From Porphyra umbilicalis (Eukaryota > Rhodophyta > Bangiophyceae > Bangiales > Bangiaceae): a DNA stretch of 64,000 nt. The notes under the pieces are model-generated. The model saw nothing but the letters and a program-made list of their open reading frames with translations. It did not search any database and had not been told where the DNA came from. The position numbers were made by a program, and so were the translations under genes. Where the stretch lies: NCBI GenBank assembly GCA_002049455.2, contig KV918858.1, positions 62,001 through 126,000 on the forward strand, in the 5' to 3' direction. Each line of letters starts with the position of its first letter. Position 1 is the first letter of the stretch. Below, one piece after another: positions 1 to 11,935 of this stretch.

Positions 1-2206
1 CACGCGTCGACGCGCGCCGGCCGACCGCGTCGGCTGTGGCCGACGCGGGCGCCGCCGCCGCCACCGCGTCGCCGCCATGGGCGCCGCGCCGCCGTCACGG
101 CGCAGCGGCCACGCCGCCCCGCCCACTGCCGCTGACCACGTGCCGCCGCTGGGGCGGCGCCATGCCCCCGCCCCCGCGCCGCCGCCGCGGCGGCGGCGGC
201 GCGAGAATGGCAGCGGCGCACGCCTTCGGCGTTGCGGCGGTCGCGCCGCCGCGCCGCCCGTCGGCCATCCCGCCGCGCGCGCGCCGCCGTCCCGCCGGGC
301 GACACGGGCGGCGGCCGCGCGTGGGCCGCCGAGGCGCCGCCGCGCGCGTGGGCACGGGGCTACTGCCCGTCGCCGCAGGGGGCGCCCGGGGCCCCGCCCC
401 GCGCGCGGCCCCGCGTGGCGCAGCGTCTGCTCTCCCCCGCGGACGGGCGGGTTGCCCCCGTCGACGCGAGACGCGGACCACGTCACCCGCCGGGGGGGGA
501 GGCGCCACGCGGGCACGCGGCGCTTGCACGCGCGCGGAAAGCCAGTCGGGCGCCACGTCACCTCGGCGGGCAAGCGCGGGTGGTGGCGTGCCAAAGTCAC
601 CCAGCGCAGTGCACCTCGTTGCTGGATCCACCACGAGCCTCGTTTTCCCCCAAATCGCTCGTACGAAAACTTGCACGACCCCTCGGAAGCACCTGTACGA
701 GGCGATGTTTTTGCAAAAACATGTTAAAACATGCATACGTTTGCATGTCTGCATTTTTCAATGACTTCTTGGATGCACCAGAAGCATCTTTGAGAGCCGC
801 TTGCTATGGTCTTGAGCGACGTTAAAAGCGAATAGAGTTACGTGGCTCAGAAGTACTGTCCTGCCACAGGGGCCACAGGGCGCCTGCCCCCCTGCCCCCC
901 CCCACGGCCCCGAGTTGCGCGCGGCGACCGACTTCCGGGGTTAAATATTCATATTTCTGGTCCGCAACTGTTATCTTGTAAGCCATTTGACGGCGTATAT
1001 GTTTGTCTTTTTATGAATTCCCTTCATTTCTCAACATTGATATTAGAAAAGTAATCTACTACACTGAAAAGGTCATTACAGGAAAATCTAGTGACACTGC
1101 AGAAGCAGTTCGAATCAATGGTGGTCGAGAAATAAAAAGCCTCGATAAACATCGTCGCGAAAATGTACCACGTACTGAGAACGTGCCTGGGGAGTTGGCC
1201 AGCAGTATTGCAGGTTGATCTGAAACGGTCCCAAATGGGCCCCCAGTACGATATTTGCCGAGATTTGTCGCGTACTGGACCCCTGTTCTCCACAGTGTTC
1301 TTCCAAATGGGTAAGGTCCCATATTCGCATTTTAGATCCCCAGTACGATCTGACACTGCTCAAAGACGTGTCTGGAAGCCATGTGCGCACCTTGCGCACA
1401 CCCCAGTAGGCATTCTGGAGGCACCCAGAGGCACCCGGAGGCCCCCAGAGGCACCCTGCAGGACGTCCTATGGGATTTACCGAGGAGTTACGTGACACCC
1501 TCTTGCGGCGATTCGTGGCCGCGCGGCAAAACGACTACGCATCGCACGCGGGAGCTCTGTCGTATGGGGCAGCGGTGGCGCCACGTTGTACCTCACTGAT
1601 AGAGAACGTTGTAGTGAAGCGTACGTTTTACATTGCGCTCTCACGCCTCCCGGGGGAGAGAGACCTGGTGGGGCAGGGAAGCGGCCGTACGGGCCTGATA
1701 CTCCCATCTGACTGCTCGCTCACCCCGCCCTGCCCCTCCCGCCCGTCTCGCCCACCCCGCCTCGCCCCTCCCGCCCAAGTCGGACACCTAAAGAAGTATA
1801 CAAGACGACCACCGTAAGCAGGAGAAGCGCAAGAAAGAAAACAAACAGACAGACGACAGCACAAGCAAGAGTAAACAGCGAACACATCACAGCAAGTTAG
1901 ACTTGGCCCCCACAGCGCAAAGAAACAGGTCTGTACGCCACCCCACTCCTGTGCCCGACCTGCGCAACGCGGCGGTAGTCGCGGCAGGCAGACGCCGATC
2001 AGGCATCGCGCGCTCCCGACGGATACAGCCGAAACAGCCCCGCCGTCGACGCTCTCCGCACTGGCGCCACCTCCCCCAGCTTCGACCACCACGTACCCTC
2101 CACCACTCGTCCAAGTCCGTGCGCGAGTCGCGCCGCCACCGCCTTTGCCACCATTCACAACACCGACATGGATGCCCACAGCCCGGGACAGGAGAGGGGA
2201 AATCTG
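1..2206. other. No gene recognised; GC-extreme first 0.6 kb
   Basis: The first 600 bases are extremely rich in GCC, GCG and CGC and are open in several frames on both strands at once. That is expected from base composition, and none of the Ala/Arg/Pro products resembles a known protein. From about 620 onward the composition is more even and no long frame survives. Around 1425-1465 there is a short run of GAGGCACCC-like words. I see no promoter, RNA gene or transposon end. Confidence 0.5.
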
Positions 2207-2275
2207 GGCAGCACGGGGCAGTACGGGGCAGTATGGGGCAGTACGGGGCAATACGGGGCAGTAAGGGGCAGAAGG
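2207..2275. repeat. 10-bp minisatellite, GGGGCAGTAC
   Basis: About seven tandem copies of a 10-base unit GGGGCAGTAC, with variants ending in TAT, AAT and TAA, are visible directly. The unit length and GGGG-pyrimidine/purine style recall the GGGGTGTTAC arrays at 53-55 kb, but the words differ. No gene overlaps it convincingly. Confidence 0.8.
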
Positions 2276-4097
2276 GAAAAGTACGGGACAGCACCACAGA
2301 GAAAAAACGAGCAGGTTTTCCAGACGAGGACGCAGAAAGACGTTCTATATGTAAAAAAGGCACGCACGCTCCAACTACACTCCAGGTCGTCACCGCATGC
2401 ACAGCAAGAGATCAAACGGGCGCTACGGTATACAAAAAACGATAACATACGCGTGTGCAACGTTGAAAGTGATGCTCCAGGGGCACTTCGTAGCTGGAAG
2501 GCGGGCTGATCCGGCCACCGTAGAGGCAGTGCGGGCCGATCTACGATCGCCAGACTTAGGTGCGCTCGGCCCACAGGATGTGCTGCTGCCAGGCACCCAC
2601 TCTGTGTGATAAAGGGCCGTGTGGGAAGGGTTAGGAGAACGCAGCCGTTGGGAGCGGGATAGACGGTGGGCGGGGGCGTGGAGGGGGGCGGGTGAGGGTC
2701 CCTGAGGGGCGCGTGATGAGGCAAGGTGGTACTGGTCACGAGACGACCACCTGCGTTACACGAACGGACCATAGACCAATAAGAGGTGGTGGAAGGGATC
2801 CTCGTCCAAGCAAGGCCCTCGTTTAAGATGTGCCTGGCCACGAAGGCCCCCTGCTAGACGTGCTGTCGGCCCCTCACCTGTGGTACGCTCGGCCAAGCGG
2901 TTTCTGTTCAGAGGTTGTTCGGCTCCCGTGGCACGAGCCAGAGGAACGCGGTTGTCAGAGGTGCAGCCCTGGCGTTCGTCTCCACCACACACACTGGACG
3001 ATACCTAGGAGGCCTTCCTCGCCGCCGACGAGGCGCCCTCGCAGTACCAATCATTGCGCGTAAATAGATCTGGGCCTGCCACAGGCTGACCGAGATGAGC
3101 TATACTCAGGTGACTCCTGACCGGTAAGGGCCCTCACAGTGACCCAAAATGAGGATCACGGTGCCTGCGCGGGGCCGACTACGTTTCAGTGTTTGGCGGT
3201 GCGTGACATGGGCGCGGCTTAGCGGTTGCGGGCCACAGGATCTGTGACCTCGTTGCGAGGTGTGACCAACCGGTCACACCGTCGAGGATCAATAAGGGCC
3301 ACTTACGTTCTAGATAGTCGAGCCCCCCAGAATCCAGCGATCAGCGAACGCAGTTGATCTGTGACCAGTCCGCTGTTGGAGGCATTGAATCGTCCCAGGA
3401 CCTACAATTGTCCCTGATGCCGACCGACTTGTAGCCTGCTTTTTGGGAGGCTACATCATGCAGTTTCCCTCCGCGGCGTCGTAGATTGATGAGGGCTCCG
3501 CTTGTAGCCCACGTTCCCTCGTGGCCAGCACAGGGCCGTCTGGGCCAGCAACAATTTCAGATCAGGAGTAAGAATTTCGGCCCGCAGCACGCCCGCAGCA
3601 CGCGCAGCACGCCCAGCACACCCCCAGTAGAGTGGTACATTTTCGCGACGATACAGTCAGTCTCAATCACCTTCCGATCCAATGGAAGAAGTGCTAATTC
3701 ATCAGGAGACGAAAGAGGGGTGACCTCCTGCGCAAAGAAAGATCATGATGCCGTCTCCACTGATTGTGGGGGGCTACATGATCACTCCATGAGTCGCAAC
3801 TCCGTCGTTGTCCTCGTCGCACGATGAGGTCGTGGTTGTCGACTGCGAGTCGCCACTGTCTCCCCTCCGTCCTCAACTTCCACGCACCGACGATAGGCTT
3901 TCCACCGCCCGCGCTGCGACCCCCTGCTATCAAGTCGTCGCTTCCACCACTCGCTCTTCCCTCTGCTTGTGCTTTTTGATTTGTCGTGGTCTACGCTCCG
4001 GCCCGCAGGCCTCCGCGCCTCCCTCGACCTGCCCTGTCCTTCCCCGCCCCGCACTGCCTTGCGTTTGCCGGAGTCCTGTACAAAAGACGTATTGACG
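2276..4097. other. Intergenic, no gene recognised
   Basis: Mixed-composition DNA upstream of the adenosyltransferase gene. There is a short imperfect repeat of GCAGCACGCCC near 3590-3625. A frame on the + strand runs open from about 3969 into the adenosyltransferase, but its upstream part begins with GTG rather than ATG, so I treat it as 5' untranslated sequence. A further upstream exon carrying a targeting peptide cannot be excluded. Confidence 0.45.
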
Positions 4098-5237
4098 ATG
4101 AAGATTTACACCAAGACGGGTGATGAGGGTGAAACCAGCCTCTTCTCGGGCAAGCGGGTGGCTAAGAACCATGACCGTGTGAGCGCGTAGTACGTTGGAT
4201 TCGTCGTCGTTGTTGACACTGCTTCTGCTGCTTCCTGTGGATTGGCCGTGGCCGACTTGCTTTTCTTTTTTCGGACAGCAGCCACTCTGCTCTGTAGTGA
4301 TCTACACCTTTACGGGTGGGTGCCGCGTGCAGACCTTCATGTGTCTGTGATTTTTTTCGGAGACTGACTTGGTGGTGCTCTTGTGTATCCCCTCTTGTCT
4401 TGTTTCATATTCCTATTGTGGTGTGCAGCGGCTCTCTGGATGAGTGCAACTCGGTGATTGGTATGGCGACGGCGGCCATCACGGCGGCCCTGCCGACTGT
4501 GGACGCGCCATCGGCGGAGAAGTACGTATACGTTGTCCGACCATGTAGTCCATCTGACCTCTCCGCGCACCTCTTGTTATTGGTCTTTTGGGTTCGACAA
4601 CCTATCGTCTTGATGTTTCTGCAACCGTTTGCTGCGTGCTCTGCTAACACTGCCTCGGCCGCTTTCTTCTAGCGCCCAGCCGTCTTGCCCTCTTTTCTGC
4701 CGCCCGTTGGTATCCATCCAGGCTGTCTGCCCTCTCCCGTGAGCTGGTGTACATCCAACACGCGCTCTTTGAGCTCGGCGCCCATTTTGCCACCCCCCCA
4801 CGTCTGACGCTGCGGCGGCTGCGACGACGCAGTTCGCGTCTGCCCCCGCCGCCACCGCCGCCCTGGAGCGGTGGATGGATGCCCACACGGCGGGCCTCCC
4901 TCCCCTGACTGCCTTTATCCTGCCGGGCGGCACGCCCGCCGCGGCCGCCCTCCACACGGCCCGCACGGTCGCGCGGCGGGCGGAGCGGGAGGCGACCAAC
5001 TTGGTGCGCGCGGGGGGGGTGCGGGCCGACGCGTACGTCTTCCTCAACCGCCTGAGCGACTACCTCTTCACCGCCGCGCGGGCGGCCAACGCGGCGGTAT
5101 CGGTGGGGGACTGCACGTGGGACAAGGCTGCCTCGCCCGAGACGATCGACGCGGCGCGGGCGGGGGGTGTGGGGGGGGTGTCGCCGGCCGGTGCGACCAA
5201 GGCGGACGGCGGGGCGACCAAGGGGGGTGGTGGGTAG
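4098..5237 (+). CDS. MMAB: ATP:cob(I)alamin adenosyltransferase (PduO/MMAB type)
   Basis: Transfers the adenosyl group of ATP to cob(I)alamin, giving the adenosylcobalamin used by methylmalonyl-CoA mutase, normally in mitochondria. The N-terminus has the family's ATP-binding stretch (YTKTGDEGETSLFSGKRV), followed by SLDECNSVIG, LPPLTAFILPGG, a RRAERE helix and FLNRLSDYLF near the end. Exons read as 4098-4189, 4429-4521 and 4680-5237. Intron 1 begins GTACGT and ends GTGCAG, and joining across it restores the expected Tyr in SAYGSLDECNS. Intron 2 also begins GTACGT. In exon 3 the frame changes by one base in a seven-C run at about 4793-4799, consistent with a lost C in the consensus. From this ATG there is no obvious mitochondrial presequence; the start or an upstream exon is uncertain. 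The identity is firm. Confidence 0.9.
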
Positions 5238-5906
5238 GTGCCAGCCGAGCACTGCTGCCGCCTCTGCTGGGGGTGTTCGGTCGTCGCGGCCTCTGCGTAC
5301 GTGTGGGCTTGGGGACGTGTGGTGCGGCCTAGCATCCTTTCCTGGTCCCAGGCGGCCGTCGCGACCGGATGTGCTTTGCCGGTATGCGCTAGGCGTCTCC
5401 TGTGAGACGGTCACGTGGCTGTTTCTTGCGGCAGTGTGCGATCCGTTTTACTAGCAGGCGTTGCTGCTGCCGCCGCCGCCAACTGTACAGCCCCGGTGGG
5501 TCGGCGCCGACACGGCCGGCACGGTGCCGGGTCGGGCACTCACCTGGTCACGCCTTTGTCACGCGTTCTGCTCCCTGCATCAGGAGCTCGTTGTAATTTT
5601 TTTTTTCCGTGTGTCCGTCCGAGGCTCGCCCTCAGTGCGGGGCCGGCGGGCGTCCTTGTCGACGCGGCGCCCTCTGCGGCTCGCTGCGGCTGTCCTGTGG
5701 CGCCCTTGGGCAGACCCCACCGACGGCCTCGGCCCCATCGCCTGCACACTCCGTGACCTGCCGCCCGCCGGCAGCCGCGGCAGGGGTGTGGCGTGTCGCC
5801 CAGACGTGCAGACGCCCGCAGCGCCGACGGCGTCGCGGCCACCGCGCCCACGTCGGGCGGGACCGGCCCCACACACCCACAACCGCCACGTGTGCCGCTT
5901 TCAGAA
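5238..5906. other. Intergenic between adenosyltransferase and DCAF4-like gene
   Basis: No supported gene. The sequence just before 5907 (pyrimidine stretch then TTTCAG) resembles a 3' splice site, so the DCAF4-like gene could have an upstream non-coding or short coding exon here. Long open frames on both strands reflect composition. Confidence 0.4.
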
Positions 5907-7993
5907 ATGACCGGCGGGTGGCACCCGTTGGATCCCCAGCGCCACGCGACACGCCGCCGCCATCGCCGTCTGTCGTGTTGCCGCGACGGCGGCCGCCGGC
6001 GCCCCCGCTCACCGCCGGCGCTCCTGCCGCGCGGCCGCCCCCTACCGACGCCCCCCCCTCCCCCCCCCCCCCCACCGACGATGCCCCCCCCCCCGTCCCC
6101 CACATCCCCGGCTTTACCTATGACCCCACCCGCCAGCGCTACTTCCGCGTCGGCCACTGCGCGACGCCCGCCGCCGCGGCCGCCGCGGCGCGCCCGGCGG
6201 CCGCCAGCGCTGCTGCTGTCGGCCCCACCGCCCCCACCGCCGCCTCCGCCGCCGCCACCGCCACGGCCACCAATGGCACCCCCCTCCGCCCCCCCCCCAC
6301 CACCCCCGCCCGTCGCACGCTGCCGCTGCTGCCGCACCTCCTCGCCACCCGCGCCCTCACCGGCGCGTCGGCCACGCCCGTGGGGCCCCGCCCGGTCCGC
6401 CGCGGCGCCGCCGCCGCGGTGCCCCCCCCCCACCCCCTCCCCCCCAGGCGGCGGCGGGCGGCGGTCCAAGCGGCGGCGGCGGCGCGCACCGCCCCCCCCC
6501 CCGCCGCCGACCGCCCGCGGCGGCGGCGGCGCCCCCCTCCCCCCCCCCCCCCCCCCAAATGACCGACGGCGGCGGCCTCCCGCCCGCCCCCCCCCCCTCC
6601 CCCCCCCCCCCCTCGCGTGGCGCGTCGGCCTCCGGGCGGCGGCGACGCTCGCCGCGCTCGGGCCGGGGTCCTCACCTCCCCCCCCCCCAACGGCCGCCAC
6701 GGTCGCCGGCGGCGGCGCGCCCGCCGCTGCCGCCGCCGTCGCCGTCGCCGCGGCGGGCGTCCTCGCCACGTGCTCAGAGGCGGGGTGGCTCGCCGCCCGC
6801 TGGGGGGGGACCCGGCGCCGCACGTGGTCGGGCGGCTGCGGGGGACGCGCGGCCTGCGGTCGACGGTGCTGCTCGCGGCGGCGGCGGCGGCGACGGGGCG
6901 CGGCGGGCGGGGGGCGGGCGGCCCGTCGGCCGCCGGCGCGCGGCCGACGGCGGTCGGCGTGCGCGTGGCGGTGGCACTGACGGCGGCGAGGGGGGACGGG
7001 CGCCCCCGCACGACCGTCGACGTGACGACGGCGCGGTGGGGTGGTGGGGGTCCCCCCTCGTCAGACGCGCCGCGCACCGCGCGTGTGGCAATGACGCTCG
7101 GCGGTAACGTCACGGCCGCCGCCGGCATACCGTTTTGCATTGCCACGGCGGCGCCGGCGGCCGGCGGCCCCGTCGCCCTCGGCTTTGAGCACACCATTGC
7201 GGTTGCGTGGCGGTGGCCCACCGACGCGGCGGCGGTCGCGTGGCTCCGCCCCCCGCCGGGGCGGTCGGTCCTCGCGCTCGCCGTGCCGCCGCCGCCGCCC
7301 CCCCCCGCCGACAGCGGCGGCGGCGGCGGCGGCGGCGTCACGGGCCCGCCGCTGCTCCTCGCCGGCACCCGCGGGGGGTGGGTGGCGGCCTTTGACGCGC
7401 GCACGCGGGCGCCCGTGGTGGCGCTCCCCGCGGGCGCCGCGGCGGCCCGCGGGGGCGCCCCGACGCCCGTCGTCGGCTTGGCCACCGACGGCGGGTGGGG
7501 GGTCGTGGCGGCGACGCTCGGCGGGGGGCTCGCCGCGTGGGATTTGCGCGTCGCGGGGGGGGGGGGGGCGGGGGGGCGGCCCCCGACGCCCCTCGTGCGT
7601 TACGGGGGGCTCCCGGGGGGGGGGGGGGGCACCGGCCCGGGGGGGGGGTCTCCGTCGCCCTGGGGGGGGGGCTGCTCGCCGCCGCGGGCGACGACGGGGG
7701 GGTGCGCCTGTGGGACGCGGCGCGGGGGGGGGCGCCCGCCCGCGTCGTGTGGCCCGTTGCCGGCGACGGCGGGGGGGGGGGGGGGGGGGTGGCGGGGGGG
7801 GTGCCGCCCCGCGGCGGCGGCTGAGTGTGGCGCTGGGGGAGGGCGCGGGCGGCGCCGGGGGGGGGCGCACCTCCTCGCCACCGACGGGGTGGACGTGTGG
7901 GAGTGGGCCGCGTGGCGGCGGCCGAGCGTGCTCGTGGCGGACGCTGGGGCGGGGGGGGGGGGGCACCGGGCGCCGCAGACGCGTGCGGGGTAG
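5907..7993 (+). CDS. DCAF4-like WD40-repeat protein (CUL4-DDB1 adaptor candidate)
   Basis: Likely substrate receptor of CUL4-DDB1 ubiquitin ligases, by family. From the ATG at 5907 the N-terminus is basic with an early Trp and RRRHRR, as in animal DCAF4. A Pro-rich stretch leads to PGFTYDPTRQRYFRV at about 6110-6150, the hallmark N-terminal motif of DCAF4/WDR21. Downstream come AVAWRW (7200), LLLAGTRGGWVAAFDAR (7350-7400), GVVAATLGGGLAAWDLR (7500-7550) and LLAAAGDDGGVRLWDAA (7670-7720), successive WD40 blades in the order seen in DCAF4. Reading frame changes coincide with long C or G runs (about 6060, 6540, 7560-7650, 7780-7800), pointing to consensus errors. The C-terminus is the least certain part; the stop at 7993 is provisional. 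A generic WD40 protein is the alternative. Confidence 0.7.
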
Positions 7994-9164
7994 TGCCGAC
8001 GGCGGCGGCAGGTCAGTCGGTGCGGGTGGTTGGGGGGGCGGCCGCCGGGTCGGCGCCGTCTCGGTTTGGGGGTGGCGGACAGCGCCGTGGGCAGCGGCCG
8101 TCGGGGGGGGGGGGTGCACGCCCGGGCGCACCGGGGAGGCTCCCCGCCTGCGCGCCGTCGCCTTGTGGGGCTCGGTGCGGTCGCCGGCACCGGGGCGGTG
8201 CCCGCCGCGCGGCGCCTCGGGCACCCGTCCAGGCGCGACGGCCCGCTGCGGCGGCGGCGGTCAGCCGACGATGCGCGCTCCGCGGTTGGGACCAGCGCTC
8301 GACGGCGGGGGCTTATTGACGGCGCCGCCCGACGGCGTCGGCAAGGGCCGTGCCGCCAGCGTGGCGCGCGTCTGCCGACCCCACGGACCCCGCGGGGTGC
8401 CGACGCTGCGCGGGGGGACGATGCGGTGCACCGACTCGCTGGCCACGCGCGGGACCGCGTGGCGTGCATGAGGAAATCTCGAGATTTCAACCAACCACTG
8501 CGCTCGGATCAAGTCGCGGCACACCCCGTCACGGCCGCCCTCGACCGCTCGGGTGATCCGCCACCGGCCGACCGCGTGTCGGCGCCTTGGCGGAATGTTA
8601 CGTGGACCGGCCTGTCCGAAAAGAAACGGGTTACCGCGCGAGGGGCGGCGCCCCCCCCCGAAACGAGCGCGTCCCGCCAGTGTTGGTCGCCGCCACGTGC
8701 GCACCCCCTTGCAAACCGGCGTGCAGGCAACGGGGGTCTGTGGCGCTCCGGGCCGGACGGGGTGCCCCACCGCCGGGGTCTGGGGGGGGGGGGGGGGTGT
8801 CAGACCGGATGGCCGCCTGCGCACGCGTGGGCGGCGACCGCCACCGCTGCGCCCGGCGACGCGCCGATCGGCAGACGTCGTGGCGTCGTCCGCGCTTCTC
8901 CCACGAGGCGGCGTGTCGTGTCTCCCTCGGCTGTCGCGCGTGCGCGCGCGGGTGGGGTTACACGCACCGGTGGTGGCGGCGTGGCGGCGGAGCCTATCCC
9001 TCGCCTCTGGCGGATCCCCTGACCCCCCCCCCCCCCCCCCCACCCCCGCCCCCTCCCCATCCGGCGTGGACGAGCGCGGGCGGTTGGCGCCGCCGCCGCG
9101 GCCTGCGATCGGCTTGCCGTCGGCGGTGGGGGTGTGACGCGGGCACCGCGGGCGGTCCGCCGCC
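7994..9164. other. GC-rich intergenic DNA with long G and C runs
   Basis: No supported gene. Homopolymers of ten or more G or C occur near 8110, 8790 and 9020-9040. A perfect 16-base palindrome lies at 8473-8488 (separate entry). Open frames run through most of it on both strands but show no recognisable protein. It includes the promoter side of the Argonaute gene. Confidence 0.45.
8473..8488. promoter_or_regulatory. Perfect 16-bp palindrome GAAATCTCGAGATTTC
   Basis: The 16 bases equal their own reverse complement and form an AT-containing island in very GC-rich surroundings about 0.7 kb before the Argonaute start. Such a site could bind a dimeric factor; this is inference from symmetry only. 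Confidence 0.35.
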
Positions 9165-11935
9165 ATGGAGGACGAGATTCAAGTGCAGGGGGCGGGCGCC
9201 GGGCACGGCGGCCGCGCCGGCGGCCGGCGGGGATGCGCCCGCGGCGGGGGCTGGTGCCGCAGCGTCGGCGGCGGGCGGCGGCGACGCGCCCGCCGGCGGC
9301 GCGGCCTACCCCGTCGCCCCCGACGCTGGCGGCTCGACGGTGCACGTGCCCGCGCCCGCCGTCGAGTCCATCCGCCTCGCGCGGAACCCCGGCCCCGGCC
9401 GCGGCGGCGTCGCGCACAAGGTGCAGGTCAACCTGTTTGGCGTCAAGGCCGCCCTCCCCCCCGAGGTGCGCCACTACGACGTGCACATGACCAAGTTTTT
9501 TCCCCCACGACCCCGCCGACGAGGCGGCGGCGGCCAAGGCGGCGATTATCGCGGCGCGGGAGCTCGGGGAGGCCGCGTCGCGGGGGGCGATCTCGGCGCT
9601 CGAGGCGCGCCTCGGTAAAGTCATGGCGTATGACGGCCGCAAAAACGTGTACGCGATCGACCTCGGCGTCACCGAGCCGACGACGTACGACGTGGAGGTG
9701 TTTGGCGACACGATCAAGGTGACGATCAAGGACGTGGGGTCGCTGCGCACCGACGCCATGGACGCCTACTTTCGCCAGGAGATTGACGAGGTGCCGGGCG
9801 CGTTGCTCTCCTTCCTCGACATTGTGCTGCACACCAAGCCGGCCAAAAGCCGCGTCCGCGTGGGCGCGTCCTTTTATTCCAACGATGAAAAGGTGGTGCT
9901 GGGCGGCGGCGCCGAAGCGTGGAAGGGCTACTACCACGCCATCAAGCCGCTCGGGCGGGGCATGACGCTTGCGATGGATGTCAAGTTTACGGGCTTTTGG
10001 ACGGCCATGCCCATGCTCGAATTTGTCCGCCAAGCCGGGCTCGTCACCCGGAGCGACACGCACATGACGGACCAGAACCGGCTCGTGCTCGCCAACCTTA
10101 TCAAGGGCGTCCGCGTAACGCAAAGCAACCGCTCGGACCGCCCGGGCGGCAGCGGCCGCAAGGTCCAAGGCGTCTCCTCATATGCAGCGGCGAACCTGAC
10201 CTTTTCAGACAAGGACGGCACCAATCTGTCCCGTCGCCGACTACTTTGCGCGCAAACTACAAGGCGCTCGAGTTCCCAGACTACCCATGCATCCAGGTGG
10301 GTCCAACAAGCGCCCCATGTACCTGCCGATTGAGGTGGTGCAGATTGTCGGCGCCCAACGCCGCCACCGGCTGACCGACCAGCAGACGTCCAAGCTCAAG
10401 GACATGGCGTGCACCAAGCCGCCAGTCCGCTTTCAAAACGTTTCGCGCCTGCGCCGCGTTGCCGCGTACGAGACGGACGAGTACCTCAAAGAGTTTGGGC
10501 TGACCGTCGAGCCCGCCATGCTGCACGTGTCGGGGCGCGCGCTGTCGCCCCCGACGCTCATCTACAACCACGCGCTCACCGTGCAGCCGGCCAACGGGCG
10601 GTGGAACATGAAGGACAAGATGTACTACCAGGCAGGGCCAATCCTCCACTACTGGGGGGTGCTCATCCTGCAGGACTCCCGCGGACGCATGCCCCCAGGC
10701 GGCGGGCGCGTCAAGCAAGACTTCATGCGCTTCTTGACTACGCTTGAGTCGGTGTCGCGCAAGACGGGCCTGGCCATCTCCAACATGAACCCGATGATCC
10801 TTGTCCGGAGCAAGTCGGACGTTGCGCAGGCCATGCGGGAGATCAAGGAAACGGTGGATGGGGACGCGCGGGAGCACGGGCAGCCGGGATGCCAGCTCAT
10901 CCTTATCGTCAAGCCCACCAACGAGACGTCGGACTATCGGGAAATCAAGTTCCAGTCGGACAGCGTGCACGGGTGCCCGAGCCAGTGCATGCTCAGCAAG
11001 CACATGGAGCGGGTCAACATCATGTACTGCGCCAACCTCGGCCTCAAGATCAATAGCAAGCTCGGTGGCGGCAACGTGACGCTAACGCAGCCGTCGTTGG
11101 ACCGCCTCAAGGCCCGCAAGACGCTCATGATTATGGGCCTCGACTTGTCGCTCGAGTCCAAGGCCATTGCCCGCACCACCGACGCGGTGGCGGCGGTCGT
11201 CGGCACCCTCAACCACCAGTACACCGAGTACGCGTCGGCCTACCGCTTCCAGCTGGCCAAGGAGGAGCACATCATGGACCTGACAAAGTTGGCGCAGGAC
11301 GTCTTCACCTCCTTTTTCGAGCGGTGGCAGAAGCTCCCAGAGGCGCTGCTCGTCTACCGCGACGGCGTGGCCGACTCGCAGATGAAGCACGTGTTGGACG
11401 TGGAGCGCGACGCGCTCGTGGAGGCGTACCAAAACGTGCAGCCCGGCTCGACGCCGGAAATCACCATGGTCGTCACCCAAAAGCGCCACCGCACCCGCTT
11501 CATGCCCGTCAACCAGAGCCAAGGGGACAAAGCGGGCAACTGCAAGCCGGGCCTGTGCGTCGACGGGGACATCACGCAGCCGCACCAGTTTGAGTTTTAC
11601 CTGCAGTCCCACACGGCGCTGCAGGGCACGTCCCGCCCGGTGCGCCACGTCGTGCTCGTCAATGAGCTCGGCTTGTCGTCGGATGAGCTGCAGGAGATCA
11701 CAAACTCCCTGTGCTACGTCAATGCCCGCTGCACGCTGTCGACGTCGATGGTCGCGCCGACCGCCTACTCGGCGCTCGTCGCTGAGCGCGGCGCGTCATG
11801 CGGGCGGGCGCGACGGGGGAGGGCTCCGACTACGCGTCGAGCTTGGGCGGCGGGAGTGGCAACGCGGCGGTGGCGCCGGTCAACAACGACATCAAGCGGT
11901 CGATCCACCTCAAGGACAAGCTCTACTTTATGTGA
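9165..11935 (+). CDS. AGO: Argonaute (PAZ-PIWI small-RNA-guided nuclease)
   Basis: Binds small guide RNAs and cleaves or silences matching RNA. The start ATG at 9165 sits in a near-ideal context (CCGCCGCCATGG). Order seen: low-complexity Gly/Ala N-terminus; N domain (VESIRLARN to VRHYDVHMTKFF, 9360-9500); linker (MAYDGRKNVYAIDL, 9623); PAZ ending in DYFAR, FPDYPCIQVG and RPMYLPIEVVQIV (10230-10345); MID (10380-10900); PIWI to the C-terminal KLYFM at 11930. Putative catalytic tetrad: Asp at 11142 (MGLDLS), Glu at 11262 or 11265 (KEEHIMDL), Asp at 11361 (YRDGVADSQ), His at 11610 (QSHTALQGTSRP), so slicer activity is plausible. The first Asp lacks the usual Thr-His-Pro after it. About six one-base frame changes occur (near 9230, 9500, 10215, 10252, 10300, 11790) while homology continues; consensus errors are likelier than decay, but not all lie in homopolymers. 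Confidence 0.93.

Noticed and set aside
36-825. Several overlapping open frames of 200-240 codons on both strands
   Set aside because: Stop codons are rare in DNA this GC-rich. The products are Ala/Arg/Pro repeats with no recognisable domain and no preferred frame.
3969-4097. 43-residue N-terminal extension of the adenosyltransferase as a targeting peptide
   Set aside because: The open frame starts at GTG, not ATG, and has no in-frame ATG before 4098. It could only be coding through an unseen upstream exon.
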